This document shows positions 8,725-17,176 of a DNA stretch of 59,208 bases, piece by piece. Position numbers and translations under genes: made by a program. Within the stretch, counting starts at the first letter, position 1, and the number at the start of each line of letters is the position of its first letter. The notes under the pieces were generated by a model that worked only from the letters and a program-made list of their open reading frames with translations, was not told where the DNA came from and did not search any database. The DNA comes from SKLM01 sp964514285 (lineage in GTDB: Bacteria; Chloroflexota; Anaerolineae; B4-G1): NCBI GenBank assembly GCA_964514285.1, contig CAZEQC010000015.1, forward strand, positions 1 to 59,208, written 5' to 3'.

Positions 8725-9921
8725 ATGCTAAACAGAGTAAGAGGGATCCTGGAGGTTATCGAGTATCTCGACCCGACAGGACAGGAGATCGTTCATCGCG
8801 TGCCGGAGGAGGGCTCGGGCGAGATCGTCCTTGGGTCCCAGTGTATTGTCCGGGAGAACCAGGTGGCTGTCTTCTTTCGCGATGGGCGCGCCCTCGATAT
8901 GCTGGGCCCAGGACGCCATACGCTGACCACGCTCAACATTCCTTTACTCGTCAACTATCTCAAGATACCTTTCGGTAGCAAGAGCCCATTCCGGGCTGAG
9001 GTCGTCTTCGTTAACGTCAAGGACTACGTCGATATGTCGTGGCAGTCGCCGAAACCATTGGCTTTCCGCGACGACGACCTGGGGGTGGTTCGACTGGGGA
9101 TTCAGGGCAAATTCGCCTTCCAGGTCGGGCGACCGCAGCTCTTTGTGAACCAGATCGTGGGCACCCAAGGGCTCTACCGGACCGACAACATCACGGGCTA
9201 CCTTCAAGATATCCTGATCAGCAAGTTTGCCGATCTACTGGGCGAGGTCGAGACCAACTTATTGGATCTGCCGGCCATGTACGATGAGCTGGGCGGCGGG
9301 CTCCGTGCCAAGGCCTCGGACGACTTCGAGAGCATGGGGCTGTTGCTCAAGGCGGTGTACATCACCGCTATCAGCGTTCCTGAGGAGGTCGAGAAAGCAC
9401 TCGATGAGCGCGCTCAGATCGGTGCTATCGGGGATATGCAGGCCTATATGCAGTTCAAGGCGGCCCGAGCGCTGGGTGATGCGGCTCAGGCGGGCGGTGG
9501 GGCAGAGGGTTCGGTGGCCGGGCTCGGCGTTGGCCTGGGAGCTGGTGTAGGCCTGGGAACAGCGATGGCCAGCGCCATCGGTCAGTCTATGCAGGGGACG
9601 ATGGGAGCCGGTGGGGCCTCCAGCCAGGCGTCCCAGGCAAGGACAGCGCCGGCCGGCGGCGTGGAGCAAGGCTTCATAAACCTGCGGAATCTCGTGGCGC
9701 AGCAGCTCACGTTGACGACGGAGCAGAGGGAGGAGGCACAGGCCGCGCTCGACAGATTGTTCGCGGCGCTTACCTCGTCTACGTCCACGATGGATGACGT
9801 CAAGGCTACTCGCCAGGCGTTGAAGCAGAGCTTTCCCTGGCTGGTGGAACCGGTCGAGACGCTGCTCAAGACGCCGTCAGCGCTTCAGATGCTCGGGCAA
9901 GTAGCTTCTCGGTCGATGTGA
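8725..9921 (+). CDS. SPFH-domain protein of the YdjI (virion-core-like) type
   Basis: 398-residue protein with no membrane segment. The N-terminal 220 residues resemble the SPFH/band-7 domain of Bacillus YdjI-like proteins (phrases such as EIVLGSQCIVRENQVAVFFRDG and a conserved VGRPQLFVNQIVGTQG region, split here only for illustration of type). A Gly/Ala-rich stretch (about 255-320) links to a C-terminal helical domain of about 80 residues. SPFH proteins of this type assemble into membrane-associated scaffolds; the precise role here is unknown. It is the first gene behind Pho box 3, one base ahead of a substrate-binding protein, so it is part of a phosphate-starvation operon. Confidence 0.78.
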   Translation: MLNRVRGILEVIEYLDPTGQEIVHRVPEEGSGEIVLGSQCIVRENQVAVFFRDGRALDMLGPGRHTLTTLNIPLLVNYLKIPFGSKSPFRAEVVFVNVKDYVDMSWQSPKPLAFRDDDLGVVRLGIQGKFAFQVGRPQLFVNQIVGTQGLYRTDNITGYLQDILISKFADLLGEVETNLLDLPAMYDELGGGLRAKASDDFESMGLLLKAVYITAISVPEEVEKALDERAQIGAIGDMQAYMQFKAARALGDAAQAGGGAEGSVAGLGVGLGAGVGLGTAMASAIGQSMQGTMGAGGASSQASQARTAPAGGVEQGFINLRNLVAQQLTLTTEQREEAQAALDRLFAALTSSTSTMDDVKATRQALKQSFPWLVEPVETLLKTPSALQMLGQVASRSM

Positions 9922-9922
9922 T

Positions 9923-11140
9923 ATGCCCTCGACACCTCGCCTGAACTGGATCTTGCTCATTGTCTACACGTTGGCGACTATCGGGGTACTCGTCGCTGCG
10001 TTTGTCTCGCCCGCGTTCCGGGCTCTGGCCTATGCGCCGCTGCGGGATCTCCTCGTTCCCCCGCCAGAGCCGATCGTCGTCGACGTGCTCTACTCCACAG
10101 AGAAGGCGGCTTGGATCCAGGAAGCCATGAACCGTTTCGAAGCCTCGGGCATCCGTGTGGATGGCCGCCCAGTTGAGCTGGCGTTGAGCAAGTCTGGATC
10201 GCGGGAGATGGTCCTGGCGGTCCTGGATGGCGACGCAGAGCCGGATCTGATCAGCCCGGCCAGCATGCTCCAGATCTCGCTTCTCGAGGACCTCTCGGCA
10301 GCTCGCACGGATACCTTTGACGGGCCGGTGGTCGATCGAAAGCACGTGGAGACCTGTCGGCCGGTCTTGAACACGCCCGTGGTGCTGGTCGCCTGGAGGA
10401 ACCGTGCCGACGTCCTCTGGGGCAGTAGCCCCAACGGCGAGCTCTGGCTCCGTCTACACGAGGCGGTGACCGAGGAGGCCTGGGACGTCTACGGACACCC
10501 GGAGTGGGGGTTTATCAAGTTTGGCCAGACGAACCCGCTCAAATCTAACAGCGGCTTCCAGACGTTTCTGCTGATGACCTATAACTACGCTGGGAAGAAT
10601 GACGGCCTTTCCAACGACGACATCCTTGATGCGAGTTTTCAGCAGTGGTACCGCGAGTTCGGGCGCAACGTCACCAAGTTTGGTGATAGCACCGGGACCT
10701 TCATGGAGGAGATCGTAGCGTATGGACCGAGCCGCTACGATGTCGTGGCTGTCTACGAGGCGACGGCCGTCGAGCACATCGACAACGCTGTGGCGCGCTA
10801 CGGATCGCAGTATGGCGGACTCCGAGTCGTCTATCCCCCCGTGACGTCTCTCAGCGATCACCCTTTCTGCGTGCTACAAGCGGACTGGGTTGCACCGGAG
10901 GAGGCGCAGGCGGCTCAGGCCTTCCTGGATTTCCTCACCAGTCGAGAGATTCAGCAGTTGGCGCTTCGGCACGGCTTTCGCCCTGTGGATGACGCGATCT
11001 CATTGTCGGAGGCGGGGAGTCCGTTTCCCCGCTATGAGGCGAATGGTGTGCGCCTCGACCTGCCCGACCAAGTTGAAGTTCCCCCGGGCAACGTGTTGAA
11101 CACCATGTTGGAGTTCTGGGCGCGTAACGTGGAGCCCTAG
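9923..11140 (+). CDS. Membrane-anchored extracellular substrate-binding protein
   Basis: 405 residues with one N-terminal membrane segment (about 10-30) and no lipobox, followed by a periplasmic-binding-protein fold of the type II (sulfate/molybdate/phosphate-like) class. The YGHPEWG motif at 190-196 and the KFGQTNP...SNSG segment are shared with the binding domain of the next gene, so the two are paralogues. No permease of their own is adjacent; the nearest permease genes are pstC-pstA 3 kb downstream in the same direction. Ligand unknown. It begins one base after the SPFH stop without a strong ribosome site, suggesting translational coupling. Confidence 0.78.
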   Translation: MPSTPRLNWILLIVYTLATIGVLVAAFVSPAFRALAYAPLRDLLVPPPEPIVVDVLYSTEKAAWIQEAMNRFEASGIRVDGRPVELALSKSGSREMVLAVLDGDAEPDLISPASMLQISLLEDLSAARTDTFDGPVVDRKHVETCRPVLNTPVVLVAWRNRADVLWGSSPNGELWLRLHEAVTEEAWDVYGHPEWGFIKFGQTNPLKSNSGFQTFLLMTYNYAGKNDGLSNDDILDASFQQWYREFGRNVTKFGDSTGTFMEEIVAYGPSRYDVVAVYEATAVEHIDNAVARYGSQYGGLRVVYPPVTSLSDHPFCVLQADWVAPEEAQAAQAFLDFLTSREIQQLALRHGFRPVDDAISLSEAGSPFPRYEANGVRLDLPDQVEVPPGNVLNTMLEFWARNVEP

Positions 11141-11219
11141 GCCGCGACGACTGGACGGGATTAGACGGGCACAAGGAGCCGAGTAGGGCTCTGTTGGTTG
11201 GCGAAGAGAGATAGAGACT

Positions 11220-12896
11220 ATGAAAAGACGTCGGAGATCTTCGATCGTTATCCTTACGGTGCTGTCCGCCATGCTCGTCGCATGTGGGGGCGCTCTTCCC
11301 CTGCCGGGCGGCACGACGGTCACTATCAGTATGGTTTATGGCTCGGAGAAGGAGGCTTGGCTGGTGCCTCTGATCGAAGCCTTCAATGCTGAGAAGAATG
11401 AGACCGAAGGGGGAGCCACTATCGTGGTCGAGGCCACCCCGATGGGCTCCATCGTGTCGGGCGACAGCATCGTCGACGGCACGCTTCAACCGACGGTCTG
11501 GAGCCCTGCCTCCTCGGCCTACGTGCCGGTGGCCAATATGAACTGGCGGCAGAAGCACGGGGAGGATCTGGTTCCTGATACGCCAAATGACCTGGTGCTG
11601 AGCCCGGTGGTGGTCGCTATGTGGCGGCCGATGGCTGAGGCCCTCGGGTGGCCCGAAAAACCGCTGGGTTGGGCAGACATCGCCGAGATGGCCACCTCTG
11701 ACCAGGGATGGGCCGCCTACGGCTATCCAGAGTGGGGCACTTTCAAGTTTGGTCACACCCATCCTGATTTCAGCAACAGCGGTATCATCGCGGTGATAGC
11801 CGAGGCCTACGCCGCGGCTGGGAAGCAGCGAGGACTCACGTTATCGGATCTGGAGGATCCGGCGCTGCGGTCGTTTATGATCGACGTCGAGAGCAGTATC
11901 ATTCACTACGGTGAGAGCACTGGTTTCTTCGCCAACCGGATGTTCGAACGAGGCCCCTCCTATCTCAGCGCTGCCGTGATGTACGAGAACCTGATCGCGG
12001 CGCAGGAGGCCAAGCGTCTCAGCGGTGAGAGCAATCAGCCGCCGGTGGTGGCCATCTACCCCAAAGAGGGCACCCCGTGGAGCAACCACCCCTACATCAT
12101 TCTGAACGCGCCCTGGGTCACCGAAGAGCAGCGGGAGGCGGCCGAGATCTTCGAGGACTTCCTGTTGGCCGAGCCTCAGCAGCGTAAGTCCGTCGAGTAC
12201 GGCTTTCGCCCTGCGGATCCTTCCCTGGCTCTGGGCCCTCCGCTCGATCGGCAGCACGGCGTGGATCCCAATGAGCCGAAGACGATCTTGGAGGTGCCAC
12301 CGGCCGAGGTCATCGTCGGCGTTCAGGAGCTCTGGCGGAGGGAGGTGAAGAAGCCGGTGGATGTGGTGGTGGTTCTGGACATCTCGGGCAGCATGGAGGG
12401 CAAGAAGATCACGTCGGCTCGATCCAGCCTGGTGGACTTCATCGACTTGATGGACGACCGCGATCGCCTGGAGGTGATCCTGTTCAACGATCAGATGATC
12501 ACCCTGACCGATCTATCACCCCTGGGCGAGAAGCGCCAAGACGTTCGCAACCGCGTCTCCGGCGTCGTGGAGAGCGGCGACACGAAGCTCTATTCGGCTG
12601 TAGAGCTGGCGTATCGAGAATTGGAGGAGAAAGGGAATCCGGATCACATTCGCGCCATTGTGGCTCTGACCGACGGCCAGGACACGGCGTCGACCATCAC
12701 CTTGCCGGAGTTGGTGAACAGGATCGAATCGCAGAGCGAGAGCGGCGATGCGACGAAGATCTTCACCATCGCCTTCGGTCGAGCAGCTGATCGCGACGTG
12801 ATGCGGCGCATCGCCGAGATCACGGGCGGCAAGCAGTACGATAGCGATCCGGAGACGATCGGGGAAATCTATGCAGAGATTGCCACGTTCTTCTAG
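11220..12896 (+). CDS. Lipoprotein fusing a substrate-binding domain to a VWA domain
   Basis: 558 residues. A signal peptide with lipobox LVACG (about residues 18-22) is followed by a type II substrate-binding domain (about 30-345; YGYPEWG at 167-173) and a von Willebrand factor A domain (about 365-555). The VWA metal site is complete: Asp387-x-Ser389-x-Ser391 in VVLDISGSM, Thr455 and Asp485 in LTDGQD. VWA domains bind protein partners through a bound Mg ion, so this protein could couple ligand sensing to assembly on the cell surface; that is inference. It shares its binding domain with the preceding gene and lies in the same Pho-box operon. Confidence 0.87.
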   Translation: MKRRRRSSIVILTVLSAMLVACGGALPLPGGTTVTISMVYGSEKEAWLVPLIEAFNAEKNETEGGATIVVEATPMGSIVSGDSIVDGTLQPTVWSPASSAYVPVANMNWRQKHGEDLVPDTPNDLVLSPVVVAMWRPMAEALGWPEKPLGWADIAEMATSDQGWAAYGYPEWGTFKFGHTHPDFSNSGIIAVIAEAYAAAGKQRGLTLSDLEDPALRSFMIDVESSIIHYGESTGFFANRMFERGPSYLSAAVMYENLIAAQEAKRLSGESNQPPVVAIYPKEGTPWSNHPYIILNAPWVTEEQREAAEIFEDFLLAEPQQRKSVEYGFRPADPSLALGPPLDRQHGVDPNEPKTILEVPPAEVIVGVQELWRREVKKPVDVVVVLDISGSMEGKKITSARSSLVDFIDLMDDRDRLEVILFNDQMITLTDLSPLGEKRQDVRNRVSGVVESGDTKLYSAVELAYRELEEKGNPDHIRAIVALTDGQDTASTITLPELVNRIESQSESGDATKIFTIAFGRAADRDVMRRIAEITGGKQYDSDPETIGEIYAEIATFF

Positions 12897-13030
12897 GCTG
12901 GAGCTTGCAAGCAGCTCTGTCCGATGAGGCAATCCGGTGACCCTGATGGTCTTCTCATCTTGTCCACTGTAGCTAGGCGGATGTCTGGTTGGCTTGGAGA
13001 CCCCTTACCACACACGACGAAGGATAGTCT

Positions 13031-13756
13031 ATGACGACGCGTTCCCCGTTCCTGACAGGTTTGATACACCCTCTTAACTTTCTGCTTCTGGTGCTGTCCG
13101 TGTTCGCCGGTCTCATCTCGGCCTGGTGGATGTTCCCGATTGGTTTGGTGTTCTGGTTGATCATGGTCCTCAACGTGGCGCGTGATCCTTCCCTGCGGAT
13201 CAGCCATCAGATGCAGCGTCGAGAACCGCTCGCTCAGCGATTTCAGGGGCGCTTCAACCGTCTGGAGCGCTCGCAGGTGAGCATCTTCAACACCCTGGCC
13301 TCTGCTTCCCCCCGCTTGCAGCGTGCTCTCCAGCCGGTTCAGGAGGAGGTCAAGCGCCTGGTGGACGAGGCCCATGCGCTCTGTCGGCGCATGACGACGC
13401 TGGAGAACTACCGCCTGGTCACGCAATCACAGACGGACGTGGAGGCCGAACTGCAGGAGCTTGATGACGTCATCGCGAGGAGCGAGGACGTGCTCACCCG
13501 GCAGGAGTATGAGGAGTCTCGACGGGCGCTGCAGAGGCGCGCTGAGAAGCTGTCGCTCGTCTCCACGCAGCTCGACCGGGTCGAGGCACAGTTGGTGAGC
13601 CTCTCGAATGAGATGGAGGGGGTGATGACTGAGGTGGTGCGTCTGCAGGCCATGGGGGCCGATGAGGCCAAGCAACACGTACCGGCGCTGGTGGAGAAGC
13701 TGCAGAGGGAGACGGCGGAGCTCAAGACGTTCGAGCGCAATGCCGTCGAGGTGTGA
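13031..13756 (+). CDS. Membrane-anchored coiled-coil protein, function unknown
   Basis: 241 residues. Two adjacent membrane segments (about 10-50, a hairpin) are followed by a long charged helical region (about 60-240) with heptad-like spacing. Topology is reminiscent of XpaC/TelA-associated proteins, but I see no diagnostic motif and do not claim that identity. It is the last gene of the SPFH/SBP/VWA group and precedes the pstC gene by 308 bases. A weak ribosome site (AAGGAT) precedes ATG 13031. A structural partner for the SPFH scaffold is plausible by context only. Confidence 0.68.
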   Translation: MTTRSPFLTGLIHPLNFLLLVLSVFAGLISAWWMFPIGLVFWLIMVLNVARDPSLRISHQMQRREPLAQRFQGRFNRLERSQVSIFNTLASASPRLQRALQPVQEEVKRLVDEAHALCRRMTTLENYRLVTQSQTDVEAELQELDDVIARSEDVLTRQEYEESRRALQRRAEKLSLVSTQLDRVEAQLVSLSNEMEGVMTEVVRLQAMGADEAKQHVPALVEKLQRETAELKTFERNAVEV

Positions 13757-13916
13757 GCTGAACGTGCCAGACCGTAGGGGGCGCTGCCATTGGCGTCGAT
13801 TCGGACGTTGGGATGATCGAGGGTTCTGTGAGATTCTATGCTCGTCGGCCCCATCTTGGATGCATAAAGACATGGCGTGGGTTTGGCAATGGCATCAAGG
13901 GACTTCGTTGGATTCC

Positions 13917-13941
13917 GGCAGGTTTAGAAACCTGCCCTACG
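13917..13941 (-). repeat. REP-like palindrome, copy 1
   Basis: Arms GGCAGGTT (13917-13924) and AACCTGCC (13929-13936) are followed by CTACG. Read on the minus strand it is CGTAGGGCAGGTTT..., the same architecture as the copies at 13978 and 54722. It faces copy 2 in the opposite orientation 36 bp away. Confidence 0.65.
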
Positions 13942-13977
13942 TATCTGCCGATGCGGATGATCGCCATCGCCATCTAT

Positions 13978-14001
13978 GTAGATCGGCTTTCCATAGCCGA
14001 C
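13978..14001 (+). repeat. REP-like palindrome, copy 2
   Basis: GTAG followed by arms TCGGCT (13983-13988) and AGCCGA (13995-14000) around the loop TTCCAT. The GTAG prefix and the TTCCAT loop are shared with the copy at 54722. With copy 1 it forms an inverted pair like a REPIN. Confidence 0.6.
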
Positions 14002-14064
14002 GGTTTTTCAACAGAGTCATCAAGTGGTTGTAGGTGAGGCGTTACGAAAGGACGATGATAAGTT

Positions 14065-14952
14065 ATGAGAAAGATCATTGATGCAGGCATCAGGTATGTG
14101 CTCCTATTGAGCGCCCTGGTCTCAGTCTTCGTTGTCTTCTTGATCCTGTTGTTCACGTTGCGTGAGGGCCTGCCGGCCTTTCGGGAGATCGGGGTGATCC
14201 CGATGCTGACCGGGACCGTCTGGCGGCCGCAGCAGGGTCAGCTGGGCATCCTATCGATGATCGCAGGCTCCATTCTGGTCACGATAGGGGCTGTGGTGCT
14301 GGGGGTCCCTCTGGCGATGGGAGGAGCGATTTTTCTGGCCGAGGTAGCTCCACCTGCGGTCCGTGAGACGGTTCGGCCGGCGGTGGAGCTTCTGGCCGGC
14401 ATTCCCTCGGTGGTCTACGGCCTGTTCGGAATGGTGGTCCTGGTGCCGGCGGTGCGGACCACGTTCTCGGTTCCGGGTAACTCCGGTTTCAGCCTGCTGG
14501 CTGCGTCCATCGTGTTGGCCGTGATGGTCTTACCCACGATCACGAACATCGCCGAGGACGCTATCCGGGCTGTGCCGCGAGAGTACAAGGAAGGTTCTCT
14601 GGCCCTCGGCGCCACCCGGTGGCAGACTATCTCTCGCGTGACGCTGCCGGCGGCCCGATCTGGCATCATCGCCGCCATCATCCTGGGCGTAGGGCGGGCT
14701 TTGGGAGAGACGATGGCCATGATCATGGTGATCGGCAACTCGATCCGTATGCCGGGCCCGCTGGGTGGTAATCCCTTGACGCTCCTATTGAGCCAGGCGC
14801 GCACGCTGACCGGCAACATCGCCGTAGAGATCAAGTACGCTACCGGACTGCACGAGGATGCTCTCTTTGCCACCGGCGTCGTGCTGTTCGTGTTGATCAC
14901 GTTGGTCAACGGGTCGGCACGACTTGTCATCAACCGAGGAGGTACGGAGTGA
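14065..14952 (+). CDS. pstC: Phosphate ABC transporter permease PstC (first system)
   Basis: 295-residue permease with six predicted membrane helices. The PstC hallmark segments are seen: LLAGIPSVVYGLFGM, the coupling-helix EAA-type loop (AIRAVPREYKEGSLALGATRWQT region, about 170-195) and GRALGETMAMIMVIGN. It pairs with PstA to form the membrane channel for phosphate. The stop overlaps the GTG of pstA (GTGA), so the two are translationally coupled. It is probably expressed with the SPFH operon from Pho box 3. Confidence 0.95.
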   Translation: MRKIIDAGIRYVLLLSALVSVFVVFLILLFTLREGLPAFREIGVIPMLTGTVWRPQQGQLGILSMIAGSILVTIGAVVLGVPLAMGGAIFLAEVAPPAVRETVRPAVELLAGIPSVVYGLFGMVVLVPAVRTTFSVPGNSGFSLLAASIVLAVMVLPTITNIAEDAIRAVPREYKEGSLALGATRWQTISRVTLPAARSGIIAAIILGVGRALGETMAMIMVIGNSIRMPGPLGGNPLTLLLSQARTLTGNIAVEIKYATGLHEDALFATGVVLFVLITLVNGSARLVINRGGTE

Positions 14953-15950
14953 GTGAACCAACGGTTCGATCAGGGGGTATGACGCGCGAGGACGTCACGT
15001 TTGCCAAACTGGTGCGGCTAGCCGTGTCTGCAGACGGGGTGACGTCGCCGGATCAGGTCAACCTGGCTCGTCGTCATCTGGTTCAGCGGGTCGCGTTTGG
15101 CTTGCTTTGGCTGTCTGGCATAGCGGCCGTCGCGGTGCTCCTCGCTGTGGTAGGCTACGTCGTGGTGCAGGGCGCCAAGGTCCTGAACTGGGAGTTCCTC
15201 TCCTCCCCGCCGGCGGGGGGGCTGGCCGCCTCCGATGTGGGGGGCATGTCCACCACTATCGTGTCGACCATCTACCTGGTCTTCTGGGTCATCGTGATCG
15301 CCGGGCCGCTGGGCGTCCTGGCGGCGATCTATCTGGTGGAGTACGCGGAGGAGATGGAGGGGGGCACAGGCTTCATCCCCGCTCTCGTCAGCGTGGTTCG
15401 CTTCGCGGTGGAGATCCTGGCGGGTGTGCCATCCATTATCTTTGGTCTTTTTGGCTACGCCCTGTTTGTGTCCGCCGTGGCGCTGGGTTGGAGCTTCGGT
15501 CTCCGTTCTGCAGCTGTGACCGGGGCCTGTCTGGTGCTGCCCGTTATTATCCGGGCCAGCGAGGAGGCCATCCGGGCGGTCCCGCGCTCGTATCGCGAGG
15601 CGAGTTTGGCCTTGGGAGCGACCAAGTGGCAGACGGCTTGGAAGGTGGTGCTGCCCGCCGCAGCCCCGGGGATCATCACCGGCATCGTGCTCAGCGTGGG
15701 CCGTGTGGTGAGCGAGACGGCGGTCTTCTTCGTCACCTTCGGCGGCACGGTCCGTGCCCCAGATTCGTTGTTTGACCTGAGCTCGCCGGGCCGGTCGATG
15801 GCGCTGCACGTCTACTATCTGGCGATGGAGACCCGCGCGTTCGACAAGGCGATGGGGACGGGCGCTGTGCTGATCCTGACGATTATCTTGATCAACTTGG
15901 TGATCAACGTGGTTTCACGACGTCTTACGTCGAAGTTGAAGGGGAGATAA
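14949..15950 (+). CDS. pstA: Phosphate ABC transporter permease PstA (first system)
   Basis: 333 residues; starts with GTG inside the pstC stop, behind AGGAGGT. A cytoplasmic N-terminal extension of about 45 residues precedes six membrane helices. Typical PstA segments are EILAGVPSIIFGLFGY, the coupling loop SEEAIRAVPRSYREASLALG and the VSETAVFF segment near the end. Followed without gap by the ATPase gene. Function: second membrane half of the phosphate importer. Confidence 0.95.
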   Translation: MSEPTVRSGGMTREDVTFAKLVRLAVSADGVTSPDQVNLARRHLVQRVAFGLLWLSGIAAVAVLLAVVGYVVVQGAKVLNWEFLSSPPAGGLAASDVGGMSTTIVSTIYLVFWVIVIAGPLGVLAAIYLVEYAEEMEGGTGFIPALVSVVRFAVEILAGVPSIIFGLFGYALFVSAVALGWSFGLRSAAVTGACLVLPVIIRASEEAIRAVPRSYREASLALGATKWQTAWKVVLPAAAPGIITGIVLSVGRVVSETAVFFVTFGGTVRAPDSLFDLSSPGRSMALHVYYLAMETRAFDKAMGTGAVLILTIILINLVINVVSRRLTSKLKGR

Positions 15951-16724
15951 ATGGAATTTGATGACGTAAAACTTGAGACAGAGTCGTACAGCATGTACTA
16001 TGGTGACTTTCAGGCCTTGCGGGACGTCGACGTCCAGATCCCGCGCCATGCAATTACGGCCATCATCGGGCCCTCCGGCTGTGGTAAGAGCACGTTCCTG
16101 CGCACCTTCAATCGGATGAACGATCTGATCTCCGGCACCAGAGTGGAGGGCGAGGTCACTATTGATGGCAACGACGTCTTCGACATGGATCCGGTGGAGC
16201 TGCGGTACTGCGTGGGCATGGTCTTCCAGAGGCCGAATCCGTTCCCTAAGTCCATCTTCGACAACGTGGCCTACGGCCCCCGCTCCCACGGCACGCGCGA
16301 CCGGGCCGAGTTGGCCGAGATCGTGGAGCGCAGCTTACGGGAGGCTGTTCTCTGGGACGAGGTCAAGGACGACTTGACTAAGTCCGGTCTGGCGCTCTCG
16401 GGTGGTCAGCAGCAACGGCTCTGCATTGCCCGGGCCCTGGCCGTTGAGCCGGACGTGATCCTGATGGACGAGCCGGCCTCAGCGCTCGATCCAGTCGCAA
16501 CGCTGAAGATTGAGGAGTTGATTCAGCAGCTGAAGAAGGAGTACACCATCATCATCGTCACGCACAACATGCAGCAGGCCGCCCGAGCGTCGGACTACAC
16601 AGCCTTCTTCATGATGGCCGAGGATCGTGCCGGATACCTGGTGGAGCACGGACCGACGGATCAGATCTTCACCAACCCACAGCAGGAGACGACAGAGCGC
16701 TACATCACTGGCCGATTCGGCTAG
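15951..16724 (+). CDS. pstB: Phosphate ABC transporter ATPase PstB (first system)
   Basis: 257 residues, canonical PstB. Walker A GPSGCGKST (about 43-51), Q-loop VFQRPNPFPKS, signature LSGGQQQR, Walker B VILMDEP and H-loop VTHNMQQA are all intact. It powers phosphate import through PstC/PstA. It begins one base after the pstA stop behind GGGAGA. Comparison with the two ATPases of the second system (21383 and 22161), each of which has one altered motif, is informative. Confidence 0.96.
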   Translation: MEFDDVKLETESYSMYYGDFQALRDVDVQIPRHAITAIIGPSGCGKSTFLRTFNRMNDLISGTRVEGEVTIDGNDVFDMDPVELRYCVGMVFQRPNPFPKSIFDNVAYGPRSHGTRDRAELAEIVERSLREAVLWDEVKDDLTKSGLALSGGQQQRLCIARALAVEPDVILMDEPASALDPVATLKIEELIQQLKKEYTIIIVTHNMQQAARASDYTAFFMMAEDRAGYLVEHGPTDQIFTNPQQETTERYITGRFG

Positions 16725-16735
16725 GGGGGCAAAAT

Positions 16736-17176
16736 ATGGCGAAGAAGCCACGGGTTCTTTTTCTCTGTATTCAGAATCGGGCGCGCAGCCAAATGGCCGA
16801 GGCCTTCCTTCGGCATTATGCGGGCGATCAGTTCGAGGTCTACAGCGCTGGCTTTGAACCGGCGCCTATCCATCCCTACGTCTATCGGGTGATGGAGGAA
16901 GAGGACCTGGATCTGGAGGGTCAGCACAGCAAGGGCGTCAAAGAATTCTTCAACAAAGTCTACTTCGGCATTCTCATCACGGTCTGTGGGAAGGCCGAGG
17001 AGAAGTGTCCCACCTTCCCCGGGCTCGGCGAGCGTCTTTACTGGCCCATTGAGGATCCGGTGGCGGTCGAGGGCACCGAGGAGGAGAAGCTGGCAGCCTT
17101 CCGCAGAGCGCGCGACCAGATCAAGCAGCATATCTTGAACTGGCTGGAAGGCCGGGGGAGAAAAGAGGTGTCGTGA
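16736..17176 (+). CDS. Low-molecular-weight phosphatase / arsenate reductase family protein
   Basis: 146-residue LMW-PTP fold. The P-loop CX5R is CIQNRAR (Cys11, Arg17), followed by Ser18. Two further cysteines, Cys84 and Cys91, sit seven apart in VCGKAEEKCP as in thioredoxin-coupled ArsC, and Asp107 lies in the DP loop (WPIEDP). So the set of redox cysteines for arsenate reduction is present although the P-loop differs from the usual CTGNSCR. It sits between pstB and a second ArsC in a phosphate-uptake operon, which suggests detoxification of arsenate that enters via Pst, or a phosphatase role. Confidence 0.8.
   Translation: MAKKPRVLFLCIQNRARSQMAEAFLRHYAGDQFEVYSAGFEPAPIHPYVYRVMEEEDLDLEGQHSKGVKEFFNKVYFGILITVCGKAEEKCPTFPGLGERLYWPIEDPVAVEGTEEEKLAAFRRARDQIKQHILNWLEGRGRKEVS

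Larger units (their letters stand above)
13757..14064 (+). other. Gene-free spacer before pstC
   Basis: No gene and no TTAA-repeat Pho box is visible here. The spacer holds the two inverted REP-like palindromes annotated separately (13917-14001). A weak AAAGGA (14046-14051) lies ahead of the pstC start. A short open frame over the palindromes is not credible as a gene. Confidence 0.6.

Noticed and set aside
13813..14037. 74-codon open frame before pstC
   Set aside because: Runs across the two REP-like palindromes, has no ribosome site and no protein-like features.
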